From assembly GCA_034429275.1 (NCBI GenBank), contig DAOUFU010000295.1, positions 1 through 28,646 on the forward strand: DNA of 28,646 nucleotides, read 5' to 3'. The first letter of the stretch is position 1. Each line of letters starts with the position of its first letter. The notes beneath the pieces are model-generated. The model had not been told where the DNA came from. It saw only the letters and a program-made list of their open reading frames with translations, and searched no databases. This stretch comes from DAOUFU01 sp034429275 (GTDB lineage: Bacteria; Chloroflexota; Anaerolineae; Aggregatilineales; Aggregatilineaceae). This document shows positions 6,743 to 14,008 of the stretch, piece by piece. The translations under genes were made by a program, and so were the position numbers.

Positions 6743-7846
6743 ATGACTGCAAAACCCCCGTATATCACGGCGATGGTCGGCACCGGCCACATCGCCTCGA
6801 CGGCCCACATGCGCGCCATCCACGCCAACGCGGACCGTATCACGCTGGCCGCCGGAATGGACAGCGACCCGGAGCGGCTGGCGCAGTTCTGCACCGCCAA
6901 CCATGTGCCGGGCCGCTATGCTGACCTGGGCAAGATGCTGGAAGAAGTCCGGCCCGACCTGGTGATCATGACCGCGCCGCCCACCACGCACCGCCAATAC
7001 ATCCAGAGGTGCCTGGAAGCCGGGGCGTGGGTCTTCTGCGAGAAGCCGATCACCATGTCGCTGGCCGATCTCGACGCCCTGCTGGAGATCGAATGCCGCA
7101 CCCAGGCCCACTTTGCCAGCATTCTACAGAACCGCTTCGGCGCGGGTACGACTCACCTGCGCAATCTGATCGCGCAGGGGGCGCTGGGCGAGCCGATGCT
7201 CGTGCTCAGCCAGACCCTGTGGTTCCGCACCCAGGATTATTATGATGTGCCCTGGCGGGGTCGCTGGGATAACGAATCGGGCGGCACAGCCATGATGCAC
7301 GGCGTCCACCAGGTGGACCAGGTCTTTCATCTGCTGGGCGACTGGGCTGAGGTGCGGGCCATGATCAGCACGCGCGACCGCGCCATCGAGGTCGAGAACC
7401 TGGCGATGGGCATGGTCCGGCTGGCCAGCGGGGTGCAGATGAGCTTCGTCAGCAGCGCGCTCTCGCCGCGCCAGGAAACGTATATGCGCATCGACTTTCA
7501 GCGCGCCACTGTGGAACTGCGCCATCTCTACAGCTACACCAACGCCGACTGGACCTATTCCTTCCCCCAGGAACCGGATAACCCGGAACTGGCGGCGCTG
7601 GCCCGCATCCCCGATGAGACGCCGGGATCGCACGGTACGCAGCTCGGCCTGTTCCTCGACTGCATGGCGCGCGGTGAGCGTCCGCCGGTAGGCGGGGCCG
7701 ATCTGCGCCGCACGGTTGAATTCATGGCCGCGTTCTACAAGTCCGCGTTCACCGGCCAGGCGGTGCGCCCTGGCGAGATCGGGCCGGGCGATCCTTTTTA
7801 CACGGCCATGAACGGCCAGGGGACAACAGTCGGCACACGCGGGTGA
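6743..7846 (+). CDS. Gfo/Idh/MocA-family oxidoreductase
   Basis: The 367-aa product has an N-terminal Rossmann domain (GTGHIAS near residue 13, Glu100-Lys101-Pro102 of the diagnostic EKP motif) and the C-terminal alpha/beta substrate domain. In the latter, GGTAMMHGVHQVD is the family G-G...H-x-x-D active-site segment. Members oxidise or reduce sugars, inositols and sugar acids with NAD(P). It starts 5 bp after the OYE-like stop and is evidently the last gene of the GH88-SDR-OYE cassette. Three different oxidoreductases following one glycosidase suggests a dedicated redox route for its product. The specific substrate is not predictable. Confidence 0.9.
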   Translation: MTAKPPYITAMVGTGHIASTAHMRAIHANADRITLAAGMDSDPERLAQFCTANHVPGRYADLGKMLEEVRPDLVIMTAPPTTHRQYIQRCLEAGAWVFCEKPITMSLADLDALLEIECRTQAHFASILQNRFGAGTTHLRNLIAQGALGEPMLVLSQTLWFRTQDYYDVPWRGRWDNESGGTAMMHGVHQVDQVFHLLGDWAEVRAMISTRDRAIEVENLAMGMVRLASGVQMSFVSSALSPRQETYMRIDFQRATVELRHLYSYTNADWTYSFPQEPDNPELAALARIPDETPGSHGTQLGLFLDCMARGERPPVGGADLRRTVEFMAAFYKSAFTGQAVRPGEIGPGDPFYTAMNGQGTTVGTRG

Positions 7847-7853
7847 GTCGCCT

Positions 7854-7859
7854 TATAAT
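7854..7859 (+). promoter_or_regulatory. Perfect TATAAT -10 box ahead of the UPF0173 gene
   Basis: A perfect TATAAT lies 42 bp upstream of the UPF0173 ATG and 7 bp after the preceding stop codon. No good -35 hexamer is visible at 16-18 bp, so an activator or weak -35 would be needed. Confidence 0.4.
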
Positions 7860-7901
7860 GAAGACAGTGAGGCACGCGCACATTACGAAAGGGGACTGAC
7901 C

Positions 7902-8603
7902 ATGACCGTCCACATCACCTGGCTGAGCCATGCAGGATTTGTGCTGCGCATTGACGGCAGCATCGGGAACAACACCGTGCTGATTGACCCGTTCCTTTCC
8001 GGCAACCCTCTGGCCACCGCCCGCCCCGAAGACATGGATGCCGATTACATCCTGCTCACCCACGGCCACGGCGATCACGTGGCCGATACGCCCGCCATCG
8101 CCAACCGCACCGGGGCGACCGTGGTCGCTAACGTGGAAGTCGCCTCGTGGATGCGCGAGAAACGAGGCGTGCAGAACGTGATTGGGCTGAATACCGGCGG
8201 CGGGACAAAGCTGCCCTTCGGCTGGGTGCGGCTCACGCTGGCGCACCACAGCTCATCGATGCCCGATGGCAGCTATGGCGGCAATCCCAACGGCCTGCTG
8301 ATCACCATCGACAACGGGCCGACGATCTACCACGCGGGCGATACATCGCTGTTCCTCGATATGCAGCTCATCGGCGCACACGGCATCGACCTGGCCATGC
8401 TGCCCATTGGCGACTTTTACACGATGGGCATCGACGACTCGATCAAGGCGATTGAGTTCCTCAAGCCGGCGGTGGTGATCCCGATGCACTACAACACCTT
8501 CCCGCCCATCATGCAAGATGCAGCCCGCTGGGCGCAGCGAGTCCAGAACGAAACCGCAGCCAGGCCGGTAGTGCTCGATCCGGGAGGATCGTTCCGGCTG
8601 TAG
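7902..8603 (+). CDS. UPF0173 metal-dependent hydrolase (metallo-beta-lactamase fold)
   Basis: The 233-aa product belongs to the UPF0173/YtkL branch of the metallo-beta-lactamase fold. The zinc-binding motif HGHGDH is at residues 54-59, with LIDPFLSGNP before it, YHAGDTS in the middle and IPMHYNTFP near the end, all typical of the family. Length matches family norms (about 225-235 aa). Members are related to UlaG-type lactonases, so a lactone or phosphodiester substrate is possible, but no function is proven for the family. A strong AAAGGGG Shine-Dalgarno precedes the ATG. It follows the GH88 cassette by 55 bp with its own TATAAT, so membership of that operon is uncertain. Confidence 0.9.
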   Translation: MTVHITWLSHAGFVLRIDGSIGNNTVLIDPFLSGNPLATARPEDMDADYILLTHGHGDHVADTPAIANRTGATVVANVEVASWMREKRGVQNVIGLNTGGGTKLPFGWVRLTLAHHSSSMPDGSYGGNPNGLLITIDNGPTIYHAGDTSLFLDMQLIGAHGIDLAMLPIGDFYTMGIDDSIKAIEFLKPAVVIPMHYNTFPPIMQDAARWAQRVQNETAARPVVLDPGGSFRL

Positions 8604-8820
8604 CGAGCCTGCTGACCGCCTGCAGAGCCTCCGGCCTCTTCCCCGGCACGCGCACAGGGCGAGGCCGGATTCGCGCCCCGACCTGCGGTTGGGGTGCGGC
8701 TGCCCTACGGCATGGCGGCACACCCCGTCACGCGGTGGGCAGCGTCGCCCGAATCGGGCACAATTGAGATGGGGCCATTCCGTGCCCCAACCGGACCGAG
8801 TTGGAGAGAGGGAAAAACCG
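8604..8820. other. Structured intergenic region with five consecutive inverted repeats
   Basis: Five inverted repeats lie almost end to end. They are 8630-8638/8661-8669 (9 bp, perfect); 8672-8683/8687-8698 (12 bp with two G-T pairs, 3-nt loop); 8699-8705/8737-8743 (7 bp, perfect, with an inner ACGG/CCGT); GCCCGAATCGGGC at 8747-8759; and 8770-8775/8784-8789 (6 bp, 8-nt loop). No T tract follows any of them, so none is a standard terminator. A weak promoter, TGGGCA (8736-8741), 17 bp, CACAAT (8759-8764), could serve the downstream gene. In GC-rich DNA some pairing is expected by chance. Confidence 0.4.
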
Positions 8821-10230
8821 ATGCGTGGCAATATCTGGCGCAGGATGCGCCGCGAGGGACTGCTGGTGATCGTGGCGGTAATGGGCGTGGCGCTGGCGCT
8901 GAATGCGCTGCAGCATGACGACCCCACTCACGCCGCCCCCAATGCCCAGAAGACGGCGGTCTTCGGCCCGGTGATCACTGCCCCGGCGGCCTCGCCAGCG
9001 ACACCGGTCCCTGCCACACCGACGCCCCCGGCAGCGACTCCATCGGCCACCCCTGCACCAGCGGAAACAGCCGCGCCCGCTCCGACAGAAGCCGCGTCCC
9101 CGGCCACCGCCACGCCGACTCCGTTCGTGATCAAAACCCCGCTGCCCACCCTGCGCGCCGATATGATGGGCGTGCAGCTTCATCCCGATATCACCGAAGC
9201 CGAATATGATACGCTGCTGTGGCTGGTGGGGCGGCTGGGCGTCAAATGGCTCAAGCTCCAGTTCGACTGGAGCCAGTTAGAGCCAGAGCAGGGCGTGCTC
9301 AGCCAGACGGGACTATCCTATGGCCTGTTCGCCCAGCGCGCCAACCAGCAAGGGCTGCACGTGATCGCCAGCGTGGCCAAAGCGCCGGGATGGGCGCGCG
9401 CCACCCAGGAAGAAGACGGCCCCCCGCGCGACCCGGCAGACCTGGGCCGCTTCATCAACATGATGCAGAACGTGGTGGGCGTGGACCTTTACGGCAATTC
9501 CTATTTTGAAGCGATCGAAGTGTGGAATGAGCCAAACCTGCGCCGCGAGTGGAACGGCGGCACATTGAGCGGCACGGACTATATGCGCCTGTTCGATGCC
9601 ACCTACCAGGCCGTGCGCGCCGGTGTGGGCGGGCAGAGCATCATCCTGATCACGGCGGGCCTGGCACCCACCGGCATCAACGACGGCGTGAATGCCATCG
9701 ACGACCGGGTCTATTTGCGGCAGATGTACAACGCAGGGCTGGCCGATCCCAAATATCAGAGCATCGCCATCGGCGTGCACCCCTACGGCGCGGCCAATCC
9801 ACCGGATGCGCGCTGCTGCGGCACGCGCGGTTATGACGATCACCCCTCGTGGTTCTTCCTCAATACGCTGGAAGACTATCACGCTATCATGCAGGAATAT
9901 GGCGACAGCCGCAAACTGTGGGCGACTGAGTTCGGCTGGGGCACGTATGACGGCCTGCTGACGCCGGATGGAAATCCTGCGCCGCCGCCCGCCGACCCGG
10001 TGTACTTCCAGTGGATTACTGAGGAAGACCAGGGGAACTATATCATCCGCGCATTCGAGATCGGGCAAAGCCTGCCGTATATGGGGCCGATGATCCTGTG
10101 GAACCTGAATTTCGCCGGGCAGGAATACGTCGATCAGCAGAACCCGCAGTCGGCCTATGCCCTGCTGCGCTCAACGGTGAACCCACTGCGCATCGCGTTT
10201 TTGATGTTGGAAGCCGCACCCAAGCAGTAG
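8821..10230 (+). CDS. Membrane-anchored extracellular glycoside hydrolase, clan GH-A-like
   Basis: The 469-aa product begins with basic residues and a single hydrophobic segment (about 14-30), a signal-anchor or signal peptide. A Pro/Thr/Ala-rich linker follows (about 55-110). The rest (about 115-460) is a TIM-barrel glycosidase domain. Glu237 in EVWNEPN is the likely acid/base and Glu370 in WATEFGWGT the likely nucleophile, the two ends expected for clan GH-A (GH5/GH39/GH53-like). The exact family and substrate cannot be fixed by eye. ATG 8821 is chosen because AGAGGG precedes it and the hydrophobic segment follows directly; the open frame extends 44 codons upstream without support. It converges on the surface-protein gene with 39 bp between stops. 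Confidence 0.82.
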   Translation: MRGNIWRRMRREGLLVIVAVMGVALALNALQHDDPTHAAPNAQKTAVFGPVITAPAASPATPVPATPTPPAATPSATPAPAETAAPAPTEAASPATATPTPFVIKTPLPTLRADMMGVQLHPDITEAEYDTLLWLVGRLGVKWLKLQFDWSQLEPEQGVLSQTGLSYGLFAQRANQQGLHVIASVAKAPGWARATQEEDGPPRDPADLGRFINMMQNVVGVDLYGNSYFEAIEVWNEPNLRREWNGGTLSGTDYMRLFDATYQAVRAGVGGQSIILITAGLAPTGINDGVNAIDDRVYLRQMYNAGLADPKYQSIAIGVHPYGAANPPDARCCGTRGYDDHPSWFFLNTLEDYHAIMQEYGDSRKLWATEFGWGTYDGLLTPDGNPAPPPADPVYFQWITEEDQGNYIIRAFEIGQSLPYMGPMILWNLNFAGQEYVDQQNPQSAYALLRSTVNPLRIAFLMLEAAPKQ

Positions 10231-10269
10231 CGGCGCGCCGGTGAGGCGGCACGGCAAGCAACCGCCGCA

Positions 10270-11760
10270 TCAGCGACCGGGCCGGGGCGGCTGCATCCAG
10301 GGCAGATCGCCCCGGCGCACCAGCACCGCCAGAGTCACGCTGCCCACCACAAAAATCCCGGCCAGCCCCAGCACGATGAACCCGCTGGTCCGGTAGAGCG
10401 TCTCCAACAGGCTGCGCTCATCTTCTTCCTTCGCCTCTTCATCACCGGCGGTGGGGGCGGTGCGCCCGTCGGCAGCGATCACCGTCTGCACTGGGGTATG
10501 AGTCACGGGAACTTCCGGCAGCACGTAGCCGAGCGCGCTGCCCACCTTCAGAGAGACGGTGCGCCCATTGATCAGGGTGAGTGTGACCATCTGCGGGCTG
10601 GTGAGTCCGTAGCCGGTGGGCGGCGTAATATGCAGCCCGTACACTCCGCCGGGCAGGTCCGTGCACAGCGGATCGGTCCGACCATCATAGGTGAGGACGA
10701 GCGGCTCGCCGTCCGATCCGCCCTCTGCCGGGGTGATGCTCAACTGCGCGCCGGGCAACAGGTCCTCGCCGGGGTCAAAGGTCCCGTAATTGGTCTCGTC
10801 CTGATACACGGTCACGCACAACGTGCCTTTGTCTGCGGCAAGCTGCGCCGCGGCATATTCGCTCGCTTCGGCAAGGGTGGGAATCGGCAGCCCGGCCACC
10901 GGAACCACCGGGATCGGGGTCACGTCGGGAGTTGGCGTATCGGTTGGCGGTGGGGTATCGGTCGGGGCCGGGGTATGAGTTGGCGTGCCCGTCGAGGTTG
11001 GAGAAGGCGTCGCGGTGGGCGGCTGAGTAGGCGTAGGACTGGATGTACTCGCAGGCCTGGCCGTCTCAGCAGGCGTGGTGGCTGTTGCTGCGAGGGCAGC
11101 GCCCTCCGCCTGCACCAGCGACACATCATCCCAAAAGACGGTGTTGACCGCCAACCCGGTTTCCTGGGTCATGTACAGAAACACCGTGATCGCCTCGCCG
11201 GAGGCTGTCGCCGTCACGCTGAGCGCGCCCCATTGATCGTAGGGCGCGGCGGTCTCGGACCAGATCACGCCGGGCGCGGTGGGATCGGTGCCGCCCGCCG
11301 GGTCGATGCCGATCCGCACCTGGGCATTGGCGCGCGAGTCCGAGCGGTGATAGGGCACTTCGGCGATGGTACAGCCGCCAGCCGCATCGGCGCAGGTGAT
11401 CAGCCAGGCATAGGCGCTGGCCTGGACTGCCATACCTGGCGTCAGCCCGGTCACGCGCTGGACCCCGGCGGCAGTGAACGGCGCGCCTGGGCTGCGCAGA
11501 GTCCAGGCTGCTTTTCCTTCGTGAATTTGCGGGCGATCCGCATGGGGCAGAGCTTCGGGCTGGCCTGCGCCCACCCACAGCGTCCAGCCGTTCGGCGCGG
11601 TGGCCGTAGGGCGTCCCTGGGCATAATAGGGCGTTTCGAGGCCCCCATTGACCAGTAGATTTGGCATTGGTGGCTGGGCCAATGCCGCACCAGGGCAAGG
11701 CGCGATCCCGGCGGCCATGATAACCAGCCCCACCATCCACAGCATCAGCCGTTTGCTCAT
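10270..11760 (-). CDS. Surface protein: signal peptide, jelly-roll, TP linker, SdrD_B-like domain, C-terminal TM
   Basis: The 496-aa product has a clear signal peptide (hydrophobic core followed by GAALA before QPPMPN). A beta-sandwich module follows (about 30-215; it opens PNLLVNGGLETPYY, as carbohydrate-binding jelly-rolls often do). Next is a long Thr/Pro/Ser linker (about 225-285). A small beta domain (about 315-415) with YQDETNYGTFDPGEDLLPGA is SdrD_B/Cna_B-like. A transmembrane helix near 455-480 is followed by a short basic tail, so the body faces outward while the tail is cytoplasmic. It probably binds or displays on the cell surface; no catalytic residues were recognised. The start is set at the third Met of the frame because GGCAGGA precedes it and the signal peptide begins there. 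Confidence 0.8.
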   Translation of the reverse strand: MSKRLMLWMVGLVIMAAGIAPCPGAALAQPPMPNLLVNGGLETPYYAQGRPTATAPNGWTLWVGAGQPEALPHADRPQIHEGKAAWTLRSPGAPFTAAGVQRVTGLTPGMAVQASAYAWLITCADAAGGCTIAEVPYHRSDSRANAQVRIGIDPAGGTDPTAPGVIWSETAAPYDQWGALSVTATASGEAITVFLYMTQETGLAVNTVFWDDVSLVQAEGAALAATATTPAETARPASTSSPTPTQPPTATPSPTSTGTPTHTPAPTDTPPPTDTPTPDVTPIPVVPVAGLPIPTLAEASEYAAAQLAADKGTLCVTVYQDETNYGTFDPGEDLLPGAQLSITPAEGGSDGEPLVLTYDGRTDPLCTDLPGGVYGLHITPPTGYGLTSPQMVTLTLINGRTVSLKVGSALGYVLPEVPVTHTPVQTVIAADGRTAPTAGDEEAKEEDERSLLETLYRTSGFIVLGLAGIFVVGSVTLAVLVRRGDLPWMQPPRPGR

Positions 11761-11825
11761 GCTATCCTGCCCCATCGTGTGCTGAACCAAACCGCTCCGC
11801 GCAAGGGTGTGTACCCTGCGGCAGA

Positions 11826-11853
11826 ATTATACCCCAGGCGAGATGTAATTCAA
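11826..11853 (-). promoter_or_regulatory. Promoter of the surface-protein gene
   Basis: On the minus strand, TTGAAT (11848-11853), a 16-bp spacer and a perfect TATAAT (11826-11831) lie about 65 bp before the start codon. This is one of the best sigma-70-type promoters in the window. Confidence 0.65.
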
Positions 11854-11921
11854 CGCGCAAGAACAGCCGGGCGCACAGCGCAAAGCTCACCGCCGCCTGA
11901 CGCCTGGGTGACGCGCGAGTC

Positions 11922-12830
11922 TCACCCGGTATGGCCGAGAAAAGCGCTCAGGTGCTCGATCAGCAGGTCTGGCGCGTCTTCGGCCAGCAGATGACCGGCA
12001 TCCGGCACCAGGATCGGCCCTTTGGCGCGCGGCATCATGTGCTTCCAGTGATGAGCGGCAGCCGGCGACATCAGCGAGTTCTTCGCCCCCCACAAGATCA
12101 GCGTGGGAATGGACGACAGATCGTGCAGGCGGCTCTCGATCTCGCGCATATCGACGGCGGAAGCGTGGGTGGGTGTGGTGTTGATCATACGCGGGAATTG
12201 GACCAGCGCGCGGCGGCTGCGCGCATCCCTGAATGGGGCACGGTACGCCGTCAGGATGGTGGAGGACAGGCGGCGAGCGCTCCACTGCTGCATCCCGATG
12301 CCGACGCTGATCTGCAGGACGCCGAAGATCACCTCGCCCAGGCCGGGCTTGGTGAGCCAGCGCAGCAGCGAATGCAGGCGGTTGGAAAAGGTGTCCTGAA
12401 AGACCCAGGTATTCATCAGCACCAGCCGCCGCACGTTCGAAGGGTGTCGCACAGTGTAGCCCATGCCCAACGCGCCACCCCAGTCTTCCATCACCAGGGT
12501 AATGTCGTGCAGGTCGAGTGCGGTGATCAACTCCAGCAGGTTATGAATGTGGCGGCGCATGGTGTGATAGCTGGCACTGCTCGGCTTGTCGCTCAGCCCG
12601 AACCCGATGTGGTCCACCGCCACGCAGCGATAGCCCAGCGAGGCAAAATAAACCACGACCGCGCGGAACTCAAAGCTCCAGGTCGGATAGCCGTGAGCGA
12701 ACACCAATACGTCACCGTCCTCTGGCCCTTCGTCGATATAGTGCATTCGCTTGCCGTCACTCAACGTCAGAAAATGCGACTTGAAGGGGTAGAGCGCGCG
12801 GACGGTATCGGGCAACACAACAGTTGCCAT
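11922..12830 (-). CDS. Alpha/beta hydrolase, haloalkane dehalogenase/epoxide hydrolase-like
   Basis: The 302-aa product is an alpha/beta hydrolase with the oxyanion segment HGYPTWSFEFR and the nucleophile elbow MEDWGGALG. Asp116 replaces the usual Ser and is followed by Trp, as in haloalkane dehalogenases and epoxide hydrolases. The catalytic His280 is in DAGHLLAED. The helical cap lies about residues 140-220. MNTWVF after strand 6 resembles the HLD-I type, where the catalytic acid normally follows strand 7. At that place this protein has WGAKNSLM with Asn251 instead of Asp, so the acid is missing or located elsewhere. The activity is therefore uncertain. It diverges from the purC paralogue, with about 200 bp between them. 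Confidence 0.85.
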   Translation of the reverse strand: MATVVLPDTVRALYPFKSHFLTLSDGKRMHYIDEGPEDGDVLVFAHGYPTWSFEFRAVVVYFASLGYRCVAVDHIGFGLSDKPSSASYHTMRRHIHNLLELITALDLHDITLVMEDWGGALGMGYTVRHPSNVRRLVLMNTWVFQDTFSNRLHSLLRWLTKPGLGEVIFGVLQISVGIGMQQWSARRLSSTILTAYRAPFRDARSRRALVQFPRMINTTPTHASAVDMREIESRLHDLSSIPTLILWGAKNSLMSPAAAHHWKHMMPRAKGPILVPDAGHLLAEDAPDLLIEHLSAFLGHTG

Positions 12831-12854
12831 GCGGTTCCTCTCTACGGCTGGTCG

Positions 12855-12905
12855 CTGGCTGATGCAGCCAGTCGGAATCGGGATTCACCGGGTGATGGTA
12901 TTGTA
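12855..12905. promoter_or_regulatory. Inverted repeats and possible -10 box between hydrolase and purC paralogue
   Basis: The divergent gap contains a perfect 7-bp hairpin CTGGCTG-ATG-CAGCCAG (12855-12871) and an 11-bp palindrome TCACCGGGTGA (12885-12895). On the minus strand TACAAT (12900-12905) could be a -10 box for the hydrolase, though no good -35 is seen. The palindrome lies just downstream of that box, where an operator would repress. The regulator is unknown. Confidence 0.35.
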
Positions 12906-12969
12906 TCCCAATTGCCGAATCCGTACTGAAGCCGAAAACTCTAGAGGACTGGGCATCGACCTGCGCGAT

Positions 12970-12998
12970 TTTCCTCAAAACGGGTTCCGCATTATCAT
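12970..12998 (+). promoter_or_regulatory. Weak promoter candidate for the purC paralogue
   Basis: TTTCCT (12970-12975), 17 bp and TATCAT (12993-12998, 5 of 6) precede the ATG at 13034 by about 35 bp. The -35 match is poor (3 of 6), so this is tentative. Confidence 0.3.
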
Positions 12999-13033
12999 TG
13001 AATGGAGCCTTAGCAGAATGAAGGATAGGACCC

Positions 13034-14008
13034 ATGCTGACACCAGGACAAATCCGCCCCATGATTCCTTTGGCGCTCGAATCGCTGGACCTGCCGGGCC
13101 TGACCGCAGAACGCGGCCAGGTGCGCGATAACTACGCTCTCTCCGACGGGCGGCGTGTCCTGATCGCGACCGACCGTTTCAACGTGTTCAACCAGAATGT
13201 CGGCCTGGTGCCCTACAAAGGCCAGGTGCTCAACCAGTTGACCAACTGGTGGTTCGAGCAAACCGCCGATATTGTGCCCAACCACGTCATCGACGTGCCC
13301 GATCCCAACGTCACCATCGGCCTGACGGCCAACCCGCTGCCGATTGTGGTAGTCGTGCGTGGGTTCATCAGCGGGGTGACGCCCACCAGCCTGTGGGCAC
13401 AGTATGCCGCCGGGAACCGCACTATCTACGGCATGTCCTTCCCCGATGGGCTGCGCAAGAACCAGGAACTGGCGCATCCGATTGTCACAGCGCGCGCCAA
13501 GGTGCCGGGCTACGAACACTCCGAGCGCGCGCTCACCCACGAGGAAGTGCTGGCGCTCGGCATCTCGCCCGCCCTGTGGGAACGCATCCAGGAAACGGCA
13601 CTCAAGCTGTTCCTGCGCGGGCGTCAGTTATGCATCCTGGCCGATCTGATCCTGGTGGACAGCAAGTATGAATTTGGCCTGGACCTCAACGGGGACCTGG
13701 TGTTGATCGACGAACTACACACGCCCGACAGCAGTCGATTCTGGCGCGCGGACACCTACGACGAGCGCTTCGAGGCAGGCGAAGAGCCGGAGAACTTCGA
13801 CAAAGAATTCGTGCGCCTGTGGTATCAGAGCCTCGGCTACAGCGACGACGGCCCGCTGCCGGCGCTGTCCTCCGAGATGATCATCACCATCAGCCAGCGC
13901 TACCAGCGCGTCTACGAACTGCTGAGCGGCAGCCCCTTTATGCCGGCCAGCTATCCTGCCCACCGGCGGATCATCGTGGCGCTGCACTACGCCCAGGTCG
14001 TGGGCTAG
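13034..14008 (+). CDS. Diverged SAICAR synthase (PurC) paralogue
   Basis: The 324-aa product is plainly in the PurC/ADE1 family. It shares VPYKGQVLNQL, VVVRGFISGVT, FPDGLRKN, HTPDSSRFW and EPENFDKEF with the PurC encoded in the operon 5 kb away. Several signature residues differ from that copy and from typical SAICAR synthases. The N-terminal GKVRD is GQVRD (Gln29), SAFD is NVFN (Asn50 to Asn53), TPTTK is TARAK (152-156), and QHD is EHS. The ATP/substrate pocket may therefore have changed specificity, or the activity may be impaired. It lies on the opposite strand from the pur operon, has its own AAGGA ribosome site and converges on purN so tightly that both stop codons share CTAG (14005-14008). 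A different amide-forming reaction is an inference; a redundant SAICAR synthase is the conservative alternative. Confidence 0.85.
   Translation: MLTPGQIRPMIPLALESLDLPGLTAERGQVRDNYALSDGRRVLIATDRFNVFNQNVGLVPYKGQVLNQLTNWWFEQTADIVPNHVIDVPDPNVTIGLTANPLPIVVVVRGFISGVTPTSLWAQYAAGNRTIYGMSFPDGLRKNQELAHPIVTARAKVPGYEHSERALTHEEVLALGISPALWERIQETALKLFLRGRQLCILADLILVDSKYEFGLDLNGDLVLIDELHTPDSSRFWRADTYDERFEAGEEPENFDKEFVRLWYQSLGYSDDGPLPALSSEMIITISQRYQRVYELLSGSPFMPASYPAHRRIIVALHYAQVVG

Noticed and set aside
10231..10269. Bidirectional terminator between the two convergent surface-protein genes
   Set aside because: Only a 5-bp GGCGG/CCGCC pairing without T tracts is visible in the 39-bp gap.
11906..11927. GGGTGA/TCACCC hairpin at the end of the alpha/beta hydrolase gene
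   Set aside because: The stem is only 6 bp, overlaps the stop codon and has no following T run on the minus strand.
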